64,000 nt of DNA from Thermospira aquatica (GTDB lineage: Bacteria; Spirochaetota; Brevinematia; Brevinematales; Thermospiraceae). The stretch's first letter is position 1. The number at the start of each line of letters is the position of its first letter. Both the position numbers and the translations under genes were made by a program. Below are positions 55,066-64,000 of this stretch, piece after piece. Under the pieces are notes generated by a model. It had not been told where the DNA came from. It worked only from the letters and a program-made list of their open reading frames with translations, and ran no database searches. The stretch lies in the NCBI RefSeq assembly GCF_023525255.1, contig NZ_CP073355.1, forward strand, positions 1-64,000, in the 5' to 3' direction.

Positions 55066-57165
55066 CTATTCTCCCACCACAAGATCAGCTACCTGAACTT
55101 TTCCCGATCCCCTCTGAACTTTTGCTTGCACTATCCACTGGCTTACACGGGTAATCAAGGCTTTTGCTACCTCTTCCACCTCGGTATCGCTTATCCGTCG
55201 ATAGATTTTTACCACCTCTCCCGTCTGAAGCCGCTGATCCTGAGCAAGAGAAAGTGTCAAAACATCTCCTTCGACTACCATTACCCTCCCCTTCACAAAT
55301 GGTTCAATTTCAGTAGTTTTCTTTCTCGCGACAAGGAGTTGATAGTACATTTTATCGAGATTCTCCAGGCTTTTGTCCACATACGAGGAAAGGGGTGCCC
55401 GAAGAATCAGTTGCTGGTAGAGCTGGAGCGCGGTCTGATAGTCAGCCTTTGCTTTGGCAGACTCTGCACGGGTGTATAGCGATGCCGCCTCTTCTTCCTG
55501 TTTTTTCTTCAGAGAATCATAAGAGGTTGAAGAGGTCTTGGTCTCATAAATCTTTTGAATATATTCAAGAGAAAGGGTAACATACGAGGTCAAAGGTTGT
55601 TTTTCAATCACGGCCACAAACGAAGGAAGTGATGCCAGAGGATTCGTCTGATAAATAGTTAAGGCGTTCGTAAACAACTTCCCAGCTGTTATCTCATCTC
55701 CCTTAAGCACTACCTTCACTTCATTGGTGATAACATTGGTCAGGATATTCGTCACAACCTTCGACAACGCTGGTATATCGCCTGCTCTATTTGTCTGAAG
55801 AACTGTTACGACATTCGTTACCGTATTGGTTACGGTGCGTCCCATGGTGGTCTGTTGCCAGGAGTTGATAGATTCCGATATTCTTTTAAAAACCTTTTCC
55901 CTCTGGGTACTCAAAGGATATTTCCGGGCAAGTGCCGTATACGCCAGAAGTGCAGCCTTATAATCCTTGAGAGCGTAGAGATTGTCTGCTTCGCGTAGTT
56001 CTCGTTGAAGCTGGGCAGTTTGTGTTCTCCCTAGATAATCCTGATACTGACTATAAAAAACAAACACCTCGGGCATCTCTCGAGCTAAAGATTTCAATTC
56101 CGCCTCAAGTTGAGTGGGATTTTTATCATAGGTGCCCCTCTGAAGGGCTTCCGACAGGGTCTTCAGTCTTGTTAAAGAAACAGAGGGGGTCTCTGGCATA
56201 ACGGCTCCCTGTTTCAGGCGAATATAGTCCTGCAAAGCCTCAACAAAAAAGGTATCCAGCGCCTGTTTCACAGAAGAAACCTGGATATCCTTCGGTTTCG
56301 TACTGTAGAGATTTGACACCTGCCTCAATCTGATCTGCGCCTCTTCGTACTTCCCTTCACGGATAAGGCGCATGGCCACGGAAAACTCCGCATCTATTTG
56401 AGAACGAAAAGCCTCCTCACGCTGTCTTCCCTCCAGCTGAGCTCGCAAAAGATTAATCGTCTGCTGATTTGTCTGTTGTAAGGCCTGGAGACGTGCCTCA
56501 TAATCTGATTGGAGCGTGGTAAGCTCCCTGCGAGCCGTTTCCAGCGCCTGTTGCTGATTAGAAGATTGTGCGAGGAGTTTCTTTTGCTCCTCGAGAAGGG
56601 TTTTACGGTACTCTTCTTCTTTTCTGGCGTATTCCTGGCTCACCGTCTCAGAAAGGCGCCTTTTCTCCTCCTCCAGCTGTTCAAGGAGTTTTTTCCTCTC
56701 GGCAGCCGAAGCCTGTTGAAATGACTGCTGATAGCGTTCCTCAAGCTCACGTTTCCGTTTCTCCAGATCAGAGGCGAGCGTCTTCTGAAGCTCCTCGCGA
56801 TACGAAGACATTTTCTTCTCGAGTTCATCAAGCCTTGCCCTGGTAGAAGCAAGCTCCGCCTCTTTGGTTGCCAGCTCCTGGGCTATCTTTTTTTGAAGCT
56901 CCTGGTAGAGAGCTTCTTCCAGTCCTTTAATGCTCTCAGGCTTTCCAACCAGATTATACTCTGTGGCTCGAAAACGAAGATACACCAACAGTCCACCCAC
57001 CATAACCAGAAAAAGGAGACTAAGATTAATAAGCATCGCCATAGTATAATTCCCTTTTGTACGATGCGGAAGAGTAAGGGATTTTTTTGTCTCAGAAGAT
57101 GACAACAGTTCTTTTTCTATATGCTCAAATATCTCCTCTCTCGAAAGTTCCGAGCGGTTTTCCAT
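55066..57165 (-). CDS. Membrane-anchored coiled-coil protein with TPR-like repeats
   Basis: 699 aa, not assigned to a family. One transmembrane helix (about 42-64, MAMLINLSLLFLVMVGGLLVYL), a long Glu/Lys/Gln-rich coiled coil (about 85-275), then helical repeats with TPR spacing (ALKDYKAALLAYTALARKYPL and KADYQTALQLYQQLILRAPL). Between them lie Thr/Asn/Val-rich runs (VTNTVTNVVTVLQTN, VVTNILTNVITNEV). The last 70 residues look like a small beta domain. A structural or envelope-spanning scaffold is plausible. Confidence 0.75.
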   Translation of the reverse strand: MENRSELSREEIFEHIEKELLSSSETKKSLTLPHRTKGNYTMAMLINLSLLFLVMVGGLLVYLRFRATEYNLVGKPESIKGLEEALYQELQKKIAQELATKEAELASTRARLDELEKKMSSYREELQKTLASDLEKRKRELEERYQQSFQQASAAERKKLLEQLEEEKRRLSETVSQEYARKEEEYRKTLLEEQKKLLAQSSNQQQALETARRELTTLQSDYEARLQALQQTNQQTINLLRAQLEGRQREEAFRSQIDAEFSVAMRLIREGKYEEAQIRLRQVSNLYSTKPKDIQVSSVKQALDTFFVEALQDYIRLKQGAVMPETPSVSLTRLKTLSEALQRGTYDKNPTQLEAELKSLAREMPEVFVFYSQYQDYLGRTQTAQLQRELREADNLYALKDYKAALLAYTALARKYPLSTQREKVFKRISESINSWQQTTMGRTVTNTVTNVVTVLQTNRAGDIPALSKVVTNILTNVITNEVKVVLKGDEITAGKLFTNALTIYQTNPLASLPSFVAVIEKQPLTSYVTLSLEYIQKIYETKTSSTSYDSLKKKQEEEAASLYTRAESAKAKADYQTALQLYQQLILRAPLSSYVDKSLENLDKMYYQLLVARKKTTEIEPFVKGRVMVVEGDVLTLSLAQDQRLQTGEVVKIYRRISDTEVEEVAKALITRVSQWIVQAKVQRGSGKVQVADLVVGE

Positions 57166-57186
57166 AATCCCACCTTGTCTTTCTCT

Positions 57187-57831
57187 TTAGCGAAGAAGTC
57201 TCTCTAGACTTCTCCAATCACTTTTCATAATATACTCCCAGATCATCTGTTCCCGGGTCTGAGAGGAGATCTTTTTTATGGGAAGAAACTGTATGGTTAT
57301 TAGAAAACCCTGTTGAAGGGTATTCTCTTTTTCTTCTACTATTCGGAAATAGGAATACACATCCTTTTCCCGCCATATGGTATAAACCACGCCTCGATTC
57401 GTTTGATTTTGCCACCAGAGACTGCCCTGAGTAAGATACGGTAAACTCTTCACCAGATTATAGGAGCGCTCGTTGTAAGAAGGACTATAATACCATGTCA
57501 AAACCATAAGAACGTTCTCATTACTCAAACGGGCAATAAACCGGTATTCAAAATCAGCAAAATCATTACCCATCTGGAAATAATATGAATTCGTTTTCTC
57601 AACCAACAACATCCCCTGAGGCAGAGGGAGGTTACTTTCCACCTGCCTTAAAAAAACCGATGCCGTATCCTGAAAAGCCCGTAACTGCGCCTGAACCGCT
57701 GACACAAAGCGTCTTCTTGCCACAGCCTGGGAAGCAGAAATCAAATCTGACCGCTGGGACCAAACCTCTCCTCTCACCCCCAGGTATATCATACAAGCCA
57801 CAACGACCCAAAATACCCTATTTCTTCTCAT
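57187..57831 (-). CDS. Hypothetical secreted protein
   Basis: 214 aa, not recognised. Signal peptide (MRRNRVFWVVVACMIYLGVRG), then an alpha/beta sequence with several aromatic beta strands (LWWQNQTNRGVVYTIWREKDVYSYFRIVEE). Start overlaps the end of the metallophosphoesterase gene by 14 bp; AGGTGG serves as ribosome site. Confidence 0.65.
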   Translation of the reverse strand: MRRNRVFWVVVACMIYLGVRGEVWSQRSDLISASQAVARRRFVSAVQAQLRAFQDTASVFLRQVESNLPLPQGMLLVEKTNSYYFQMGNDFADFEYRFIARLSNENVLMVLTWYYSPSYNERSYNLVKSLPYLTQGSLWWQNQTNRGVVYTIWREKDVYSYFRIVEEKENTLQQGFLITIQFLPIKKISSQTREQMIWEYIMKSDWRSLERLLR

Positions 57832-58699
57832 CTGCCACCTCTATACGTATCATCGTGACATCAGGATGCGCAAAAAATCGCAGGGGAAGATAATGACTCA
57901 CCCCTACTCCCTTGGAAACATAAAGCACAGTGGTATCATGGATAGACGCTCCCCTTGCCTCACGGCGCCGGATTTTGGCTTTGGCAGTTACAGGATATCC
58001 CCAGACCGTAATCTGTCCTCCATGGGTATGCCCACTAAAAACTACATCCACCCTTCCCTTGATATGATGAATCACGTCAGGAAAATGCGCAAGGACCATT
58101 TTGTATGAATTATCCTCAGGAATCTGAATATGAGGCCAGCTGTATCTCCCCTGGAGAAAATTATCCACTCCCACCAGAGTAAGCTTATTTTCCTTGTAGG
58201 TCATCTGTAAAACCTCGTTTCTCAAGACACGCACACCCCCATTTTTCAACACCTTGAGAAGCCTCTCCACGTCTGTTGATTTCTTCTCATGGAGAAAAAA
58301 AAGCGGTGAAAACACATGAAGCACATTGTACTCAAAATAATCATGGTTCCCGAGAACAGCAAACACTCCCCCCTCTGCCTGCAAAAGGGGAAGAATCTTT
58401 CTCTCAAGCACGTCGATCCCTGAGTTTTTATCAATAAGATCCCCGGTAAGAAAGATAAAATCCACAGGCTTTTTAAGGTTTCCCCGTATCACCTCCTGGA
58501 TACGCGCCAGACGAACAGAACTCATATTCTTAAAAAGATGAAGATCTGACAAATGCATGATAGAAAGTCCCTTTTTTATCCCATCCGTATAAAGCGTAAG
58601 GTGTTCAATATGGATACGACTCCCCTCTCGGTAGGCATAAACCACCCAAAGTAAAGCCATCAACAACAAAAGGATCCCCAAAATCACCAAAACAAACAT
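57818..58699 (-). CDS. Membrane-anchored metallophosphoesterase (YkuE/LpxG-like)
   Basis: 293 aa from ATG 58699 (AAGGGG 5 bp upstream). N-terminal membrane anchor (MFVLVILGILLLLMALLWVVY). Complete calcineurin-type site: SDLHLF, LTGDLID, GNHDYFEY, LAHFPD and FSGHTHGGQI. This membrane-bound type includes enzymes that cut UDP-diacylglucosamine or other lipid-linked substrates; the substrate here is not known. Confidence 0.85.
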   Translation of the reverse strand: MFVLVILGILLLLMALLWVVYAYREGSRIHIEHLTLYTDGIKKGLSIMHLSDLHLFKNMSSVRLARIQEVIRGNLKKPVDFIFLTGDLIDKNSGIDVLERKILPLLQAEGGVFAVLGNHDYFEYNVLHVFSPLFFLHEKKSTDVERLLKVLKNGGVRVLRNEVLQMTYKENKLTLVGVDNFLQGRYSWPHIQIPEDNSYKMVLAHFPDVIHHIKGRVDVVFSGHTHGGQITVWGYPVTAKAKIRRREARGASIHDTTVLYVSKGVGVSHYLPLRFFAHPDVTMIRIEVADEKK

Positions 58700-58743
58700 A
58701 TGCACCCCTTAGCGCTATGGTATAGCAAGACTTTAGTCCCCTG

Positions 58744-59109
58744 TCAAATCTCCATCCTGGAGAGTGGAAATTTTTCCCTGATCCAGGATAAACAAACTTC
58801 TAAAAGGCTTTCTTTTTTGACCTGCTGAACCACATCATCCTTTGACGACAATTCCACCCGATAAACATCCCGATACCCAATGGGCTTCGCTTTCACCGAA
58901 GAAGACAAAACAGTAAGCGAAAGTTTGCTTTTCTCCATCATGAGTTCCTGCAGCTGTGTTTCCATCTGCGTCATAACTTGAAAAGTCTTCCGCATTTCTC
59001 TTTTTGTCATTAAAACATCCTGTCTCACTTCGATTAAGAGAAAACCAATCACAAATAAAAAGAAAAGCCCAGACAAGACAAGGAGAGCTTTTACCCCACG
59101 GGGAATCAT
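58744..59109 (-). CDS. FtsL-like small bitopic protein
   Basis: 121 aa with one transmembrane helix near the N-terminus (ALLVLSGLFFLFVIGFLLIEV) and then a coiled coil (MTKREMRKTFQVMTQMETQLQELMMEKSKLSL). Its position right after rsmH with an ATGA overlap is that of ftsL in division clusters. FtsL diverges too much in sequence to be certain. ftsI and the mur genes that usually follow are absent here. Confidence 0.6.
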   Translation of the reverse strand: MIPRGVKALLVLSGLFFLFVIGFLLIEVRQDVLMTKREMRKTFQVMTQMETQLQELMMEKSKLSLTVLSSSVKAKPIGYRDVYRVELSSKDDVVQQVKKESLLEVCLSWIREKFPLSRMEI

Positions 59110-59993
59110 ACAGCCATCCTTTCGACTACACGTAATTTTGCACTTCGAGATGCTTTGTTTCTCATAATCTCCTCATGAGAAGGTACCACCGGTTTAGGAG
59201 TAAGTATCTTCACCTTGCCCTCCTTGGCGAGTGATTGAAAACTCCTTTTCACTATGCGATCCTCCAGCGAGTGAAAACTTATCACCGCGAGACGACCACC
59301 GATATGTAAATTATCGGCAGCAAGGGGTAAAAAACTTTCGAGAATTTCTAATTCTTTGTTTAAAAAAATTCTCAAAGCCTGGAAAGTTTTCGTCGCTGGA
59401 TGAATTTTATGATATCCTTGACTTCTCTTGGCCTTAAGCACCACACGGGAGAGATGCGCAGCACTCCTAATAGGACGATTTTGACAGATAGCCCGAGCAA
59501 TCCGGTACGCATCATACTCCTCACCATACGTATACAAAATATCTGCTATCTCCTCCTGAGAAAAGGTATTGACCACCTCTTGAGCAGTAATACCCGTCGA
59601 CCTATCCAATCGCATATCCAGGCCTTCATCATCATGAATACTCAAACCCCGTCCTTTTGTCCCCTCATGGAGGATGAAATGGTACATAGAAACTCCCAAA
59701 TCAGCAAGAATAGCATCACACCCATCGAGATTTTCCGCACGCAAAATCTCTGGCAATCTGTCAAAAGCAGCATGATGAAAACTTACCCCTGGAAATCGAG
59801 CAAGCCTCTCTCTCGCTACGGAGAGAATAGTCGCATCCCTATCAATACAAATCAACCTTTTATAGGAAAGATGTGAAACAATAACCTCACTGTGCCCCCC
59901 TTCCCCGCACGTAGCATCAACAAAAACACCCCCACTACAGGGGGTAAAAAAATTGACAATCTCTGCTGCCATAATAGGAGTATGATAAATCAC
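59106..59993 (-). CDS. rsmH: 16S rRNA (cytosine1402-N4)-methyltransferase
   Basis: 295 aa, AdoMet-dependent. HTPIMAAEIVNFF, FVDATCGEGGHSEVIVS (AdoMet site), AILADLGVSMYHF, GLDMRLDRSTGITAQEVVN and AVISFHSLEDRIVKRSF are diagnostic. Start overlaps the stop of the PP2C phosphatase gene by 4 bp. Confidence 0.95.
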   Translation of the reverse strand: MIYHTPIMAAEIVNFFTPCSGGVFVDATCGEGGHSEVIVSHLSYKRLICIDRDATILSVARERLARFPGVSFHHAAFDRLPEILRAENLDGCDAILADLGVSMYHFILHEGTKGRGLSIHDDEGLDMRLDRSTGITAQEVVNTFSQEEIADILYTYGEEYDAYRIARAICQNRPIRSAAHLSRVVLKAKRSQGYHKIHPATKTFQALRIFLNKELEILESFLPLAADNLHIGGRLAVISFHSLEDRIVKRSFQSLAKEGKVKILTPKPVVPSHEEIMRNKASRSAKLRVVERMAV

Positions 59994-62302
59994 ACCTTCT
60001 CCTCACAGACCGGTTTTTCAAAACGCAACAACATGACCACTTCATTTCCCGTCCTGTTATACTTCACCCGCGTCATCAGTTTACGCATCATAAAGATGCC
60101 ACGTCCTGAGGGTTTGAGAAGATTTTGTTTATCCAGTGGATTCGGCACATCCTCAACCACAAAACCTTTTCCTTCATCACGGACTTTAATCACAATAGCC
60201 TGCTTAAGAACACGATAAAAAACATGAACACGTTTCTGAACATCAAAACGATTCCCATGTTCCACAGCGTTAATCAAAGCCTCGTACAGAGCCGTATACA
60301 ACCGCCATTTTTCATCATCATTGAGGTCCGCCACCGAGAGAATGTTTGCCTGAATTTTGACAATAGCGTGATCAATCTCCAGAACATTCGAAGGCAAAGA
60401 AAGATACTGTTTCGTACGAAACGGGGGTTCCAGAACAACCATCACCATAGTTGCATCATCCTCCGTTAACGGAAAATAAGACCGTAACAATGTATCATAC
60501 ATTTCCGGAAGCACACGAGAAATCTGCCGCTCAGCATGACGAGCAAACAAATCAGCTAATTTTTCATGATTGAAAAACCCTCCCTCATTACGAAAAACAA
60601 ACAACCCATCTGTGTAAAATAAAAGTCTTGTATTATCTGAAAGCTTCTGAGAGTGGATATAATCAGAAAATACCACCGAGTGGATACTTCCGAGCGGAGG
60701 AGCCATTCCCTCGAGGCTACTTACACTCTTGGTTGTAGGAGAAAAAAAGAGGGGCTTTGGATTTCCGCAGTTAATATAGCTAATAGTAGAAGTCTTTGTA
60801 TCAATAACCCCATAAAAAAGTGTCACAAACTGATCTGGAGGCAAAACTTTAGAAAGGATATAATGAAGATACCGGAGTACATCCGAAATCTTGTGAGGAT
60901 CCTTGGGATTAAACTCAAAATAAATCTTAAGCATAGATGTAATAAGTGCTGCCGAAACCCCATGGCCAGAAACATCCGCCACCACCACACCTATATGCGT
61001 ATCATCCAGGGCAAAGAGATCGTAAAAATCTCCCCCCAAATGCGAGGATGGTTTAGAAAAAACCTCAAACCGTATACGAGAATTATAAATCGTAGGCACC
61101 GTAAGAATATGTTCCCATACTCTTTTTGCCGTCATCAATTCTTCTTCGACACGCTTAGACTTTTCATCAAGTTGACGATAGAGCTCATTCTCCAGACTTA
61201 CATCCTCAAGAGTAGCCTGAAAAACCTCCTTCTCACCCAACAGCAAGGGACGAATATGTACCGAAAAAACCCGATTCCCATACTGAGGACGAAGCCCTAC
61301 CCGAAAATAGAGCAAAGGATTTTTTTGAACCTGCTGAAGAATATTACGAAAATCTGTATCCGTCACATTCAAAATATCACTAATATGCTTTTGATATAAT
61401 TCAACATCATTGTACATCCCTATAAGAAACAAAAAAGCCTCATTCGCCAGATAGATCTTTCCACTCGGTTCAAAAATAACCAATCCCACTGGAAGCTGCT
61501 GAAAGAGTTGTTTAAATTGTTCTTCGCTCTGAGAAATCTTCTGGGAAAGGAGATAATTTTTTGTCTCATTGACAATGGAAAAAATATACCCGCGTATACT
61601 TCCCGTATCTTCATAAAGAGGGATTCCTTTTATATGAAGATAGAGTTCTTTGTACATTTTCAAAACATCAAGGTTTTGATGACGAACCAACACGTCAAAA
61701 AGATCTTCACCTATAACAAATTGGATTCGTCTCACCTCTCCTGCGAGATCAAAAAATTCTCGATTGTACTTACGAATAACCCCATCAGACCCCGTAATCA
61801 CCAAACCAACAGGATTTTTGTTAAAAACACTAAAAAGAAATTCCTGACTCTCTTTATAACGTTTTGTCTCTTCTTCGAGATAAAGATTAAGAAAAAACTG
61901 ACGTATCAAGAAAGAGGCCAGAGAGATCTGTTTTTTCTTGACCATACTTTTGGGCATAACAAGAATCAGAAAATACTTCACATCAAAGGGATAAAGAGGA
62001 AAAACATACACCCATAACACGTGTTTTTTAGGAGAATAAAGCGGCGACACAAGAGAATCAAGAGGACCTACATCGTAAATCTGAACAACATGATCCACAC
62101 CGGAAGAATTGATCTCTCCAAGAAAGGAAGAAAACGACGAAAAAGGCAGCGTTGTTGAACGTTTTATATCCACAATACTTTGCTGGGAGGCAACCAAGAG
62201 CTCATAAGAAACAAAACCCAATACTCTCTGAAGAAAATCGAGAATCTCCTGACGATTTTCTCCCGGCTGAGGAAGAACAACTTCTCGCCGATAGAGATTC
62301 AA
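59990..62302 (-). CDS. PAS-PP2C (SpoIIE) phosphatase with HATPase domain
   Basis: 770 aa. N-terminal regulatory region, two PAS-like domains (about 160-275, FSVFNKNPVGLVITGSDGVIRKYN; about 280-390, QLPVGLVIFEPSGKIYLANEAFL), SpoIIE-type PP2C domain (about 405-620, SHLGGDFYDLFALDD, VVADVSGHGVSAALI, LLFYTDGLF, DDATMVMV) and a C-terminal RsbW-type ATPase domain (about 640-765, ALYEALINAVEHGN, VRDEGKGF, GRGIFMMRKLM). It thus combines the phosphatase and kinase of a partner-switching module whose antagonist is probably the STAS protein encoded just upstream. Start is TTG 62302, overlapping the TGA of a 40-codon frame. Confidence 0.85.
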   Translation of the reverse strand: MNLYRREVVLPQPGENRQEILDFLQRVLGFVSYELLVASQQSIVDIKRSTTLPFSSFSSFLGEINSSGVDHVVQIYDVGPLDSLVSPLYSPKKHVLWVYVFPLYPFDVKYFLILVMPKSMVKKKQISLASFLIRQFFLNLYLEEETKRYKESQEFLFSVFNKNPVGLVITGSDGVIRKYNREFFDLAGEVRRIQFVIGEDLFDVLVRHQNLDVLKMYKELYLHIKGIPLYEDTGSIRGYIFSIVNETKNYLLSQKISQSEEQFKQLFQQLPVGLVIFEPSGKIYLANEAFLFLIGMYNDVELYQKHISDILNVTDTDFRNILQQVQKNPLLYFRVGLRPQYGNRVFSVHIRPLLLGEKEVFQATLEDVSLENELYRQLDEKSKRVEEELMTAKRVWEHILTVPTIYNSRIRFEVFSKPSSHLGGDFYDLFALDDTHIGVVVADVSGHGVSAALITSMLKIYFEFNPKDPHKISDVLRYLHYILSKVLPPDQFVTLFYGVIDTKTSTISYINCGNPKPLFFSPTTKSVSSLEGMAPPLGSIHSVVFSDYIHSQKLSDNTRLLFYTDGLFVFRNEGGFFNHEKLADLFARHAERQISRVLPEMYDTLLRSYFPLTEDDATMVMVVLEPPFRTKQYLSLPSNVLEIDHAIVKIQANILSVADLNDDEKWRLYTALYEALINAVEHGNRFDVQKRVHVFYRVLKQAIVIKVRDEGKGFVVEDVPNPLDKQNLLKPSGRGIFMMRKLMTRVKYNRTGNEVVMLLRFEKPVCEEKV

Positions 62303-62421
62303 AAGTCTGGCAAGCCAAAAGCTATCCTCTTTTTTCTCTCTAGAAAAAAAACCTTTTTCCCTATCCAGGAAAAAACCGCCAACAACCCCAGCCCTGATAA
62401 AATCCAGATAAATACTGGCAT
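62299..62421 (-). CDS. Possible 40-aa single-pass membrane peptide
   Basis: ATG 62421 lies 4 bp after the STAS stop. The frame reads MPVFIWILSGLGLLAVFSWI followed by a basic segment (KKVFFLERKKRIAFG) and ends at a TGA that overlaps the TTG of the phosphatase gene (TTGA). The peptide is a typical bitopic helix with a positive cytoplasmic tail. No clear ribosome site, so coupling from the STAS gene is needed. Confidence 0.45.
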   Translation of the reverse strand: MPVFIWILSGLGLLAVFSWIGKKVFFLERKKRIAFGLPDF

Positions 62422-62425
62422 CTGT

Positions 62426-62752
62426 TTACTTAATCTGGCTCAAATCATCAACAATTTGAAAAAATTCATTCAGCCGAAAAGTAACAAACAGATCTCTAAT
62501 GTCTTTATTAAGACCCGTAACATAAAGCTTACCGCCCATATCATCCAGACGCTTGTACGCCAGGAGAAGCTTGCCAATACCACTGCTCCCGATAAAAACC
62601 ATGTCCGTAAAATCTATGATGATCTCTTTTTTCCCACTATCAATCAGATTGGTCAACACTTCCTTAAACTCCCTGGCATCGGGATCTGTAACAAGATTTT
62701 CTTTGATTTTAAGAAGAGTTTTGCCATTATAATCAGAGAGTTCATACTTCAT
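62426..62752 (-). CDS. STAS-domain anti-sigma factor antagonist
   Basis: 108 aa, one STAS domain. The phosphorylation-site loop FIGSSGIGKLLLAY with SerSer is intact. AAGGAGG precedes the ATG. Followed by the phosphatase/kinase gene, so the pair can form a partner switch: the ATPase domain would phosphorylate the Ser and the PP2C domain or another would remove the phosphate. No sigma factor gene is in sight. Confidence 0.88.
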   Translation of the reverse strand: MKYELSDYNGKTLLKIKENLVTDPDAREFKEVLTNLIDSGKKEIIIDFTDMVFIGSSGIGKLLLAYKRLDDMGGKLYVTGLNKDIRDLFVTFRLNEFFQIVDDLSQIK

Positions 62753-62783
62753 GACTCATCCTCCTTTGTCTAATAGTTAAGAT

Positions 62784-62812
62784 ATTATACAATGCTTTTT
62801 TATTTCTTGCAA
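62784..62812 (-). promoter_or_regulatory. Promoter of the STAS gene and downstream run
   Basis: Minus strand TTGCAA (62807-62812), 17 bp, TATAAT (62784-62789). Confidence 0.7.
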
Positions 62813-62895
62813 TCTTTTTTATCCCCTTTTCTATAAAAAGCTTAAAAATAATTGATTATATCCCAAAACACCTCTTTTCTTTTTTTATCAAAAAG

Positions 62896-64000
62896 CCCGT
62901 TGCGTCAAATAAAAAAGTACTCGAAATTCGAATCATTGCCTCACAAAAAAAAGTACTTAAAAATTCCATACAGTTTCCTCCAAATTTTTGTTTTTTACAT
63001 TCTTTTTCTTTTGAAGGCTGAAAAGTTTTCTCTGGCAAGCTGTAATTTTTTGTCTTAGGTGAAACAAATCGAGAGTCTTATAAAGCCTTGTTATTCCTTT
63101 TAGTGCCTCACTTACATAAGAGCTTTCTAAAAGCCGCTGGTAGGGAGTTTTAATATCATCATGCTTCTTTTGCACCTTGCTTCCGATTCTCTTTTTCTCT
63201 GTCATTTTCATAGCGGTTGAAAAAGTTGGCATAAAGCCTGAGATACGCATAGAGTCGGTTCAAGTAGTAGACTTCTTCCTCGGTATCGTAGCGGAAGTAT
63301 CCAACATTCTGGCGGACTATGGAATAGTTTTTCTGCTCAACGTAGCAGTTATCATTGGAACGGGAGCTTCTCCCCCTTGTAAATTTTATCTGGTGCTTCT
63401 CACACCAATCACGCAGAGGATGATTAATAAATTCAGCACCGGTATCAGAATCAATTCCCCGTAAATCAAAAGGAAGTCTTCCTTTGACTTTTTCTATGGC
63501 TTCTCTTACCCATTTTGAAGCTTTGTTTTTGATTGCCACAAGCTCTGTCCAACCGCTCCAAACATCCACCATATTTAATGTTTGAGCAAAATCTCCCTAT
63601 TTCCTCCCTCATGGGCTACCAGATCAATCTCCATGAACCCAGGGCAATTTTCATCCCACTCTGCCCACGTGCGTATAGCTATTTGTTGCTTTAATAGCGT
63701 TCCAGGTTTTGTGCCTTTTCGTCCTTTTATCTCAAGCTTTTTACGCTCATGTTTCAAAAGTCGGTCAATACTTGAGGCACTTATATGGCGCAAGTTTTCT
63801 ATGGCCTGTGGAGAACCGTGGAGATGTCCGTTTGCTAAGAGATTATCTAAAACTTCATTTAAAATTGGCTTTAAACGTTTGCCACACATGTAGTTTTCAA
63901 TTTCCCAGACCTTTTTTAGAAGTTTTAGTTCCTCTTCGCCGAATTTTTTCTTTCTGCCAGGTCTTTTGCCCTTCTTGGCTATGTCGGCTTTAAGGTAATT
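62896..64000 (-). mobile_element. rve-type insertion sequence, copy 4 (partial, runs off the window)
   Basis: Right end CCCGTTGCGTCAAAT at 62896, continuing past the end of the window. Inserted about 85 bp upstream of the STAS promoter. Confidence 0.8.
62957..64000 (-). pseudogene. Transposase, rve-type DDE, copy 4 (broken, partial)
   Basis: Same protein as 40420-41646. Frameshifts: a deletion near 63595 in the HEGGNSRGDF stretch, small changes near 63212 (FFQPV region) and near 63095 (AQKERLTRL region). The N-terminal part lies beyond the window. Confidence 0.85.

Overview
The window looks like chromosomal DNA of a diderm bacterium, most likely a spirochaete. It carries lpxC (outer-membrane lipid A), murA, a signalling set common in spirochaetes (PAS-PP2C-HATPase protein, STAS protein, class III cyclase, HAMP protein), and two insertion sequences that resemble the ISTde1 type first known from Treponema. 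Genus-level placement is inference; no rRNA or tRNA gene is visible.

Layout. 1-9.4 kb: alkaline phosphatase, SPOR protein, ilvD, a HAMP protein, an 860-bp gene-free tract, then murA-traB-like and purE-orfX. 9.4-16.9 kb (minus strand): lpxC on its own promoter, and an eight-gene operon rpmF-plsX-fabH-fabG-fabF-rnc-yicC-gmk. 17-18.5 kb: a decayed insertion sequence. 18.6-25.4 kb: a large starch-active lipoprotein, phosphohexomutase and an isopropylmalate-dehydrogenase-type gene. 25.4-43.1 kb: an AT-rich accessory region with a dead polymorphic toxin beside an intact Imm32-type immunity gene, secreted SH3/discoidin proteins, two copies of a secreted-protein module, and five insertion sequences of three kinds, some nested. 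43.1-48.6 kb: padR, then a minus-strand group cdr-like fusion, LOG-family gene, recX and MATE. 48.9-62.8 kb: a long minus-strand run from a STAS gene through a PP2C phosphatase, rsmH, an ftsL-like gene, metallophosphoesterase, cyclase, prfB (with its programmed frameshift) and glyQ to a histidine-kinase-like protein. 62.9-64 kb: another decayed insertion sequence, cut by the window edge.

The most unusual feature is a family of interspersed arrays at 5.37-5.78, 31.27-32.18 and 39.32-40.29 kb. A degenerate 19-mer, roughly GCTMTTMCCNTRTYRCAGT, recurs every 32-41 bp with 13-22 bp spacers that differ from one another and are purine-rich. It is not a CRISPR, is not coding, and I do not recognise it. 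Two arrays are duplicated together with an adjacent secreted-protein gene set and have exchanged or lost units; the third has copies in both orientations.

Other points of note: perfect -24/-12 (sigma-54-like) motifs in front of lpxC and the amylase; clean 17-bp and 8-bp target duplications that date a Russian-doll of three insertion sequences; a transposase family whose left end sits directly next to a -35 box twice; and a histidine-kinase-like protein without the phosphoacceptor histidine.
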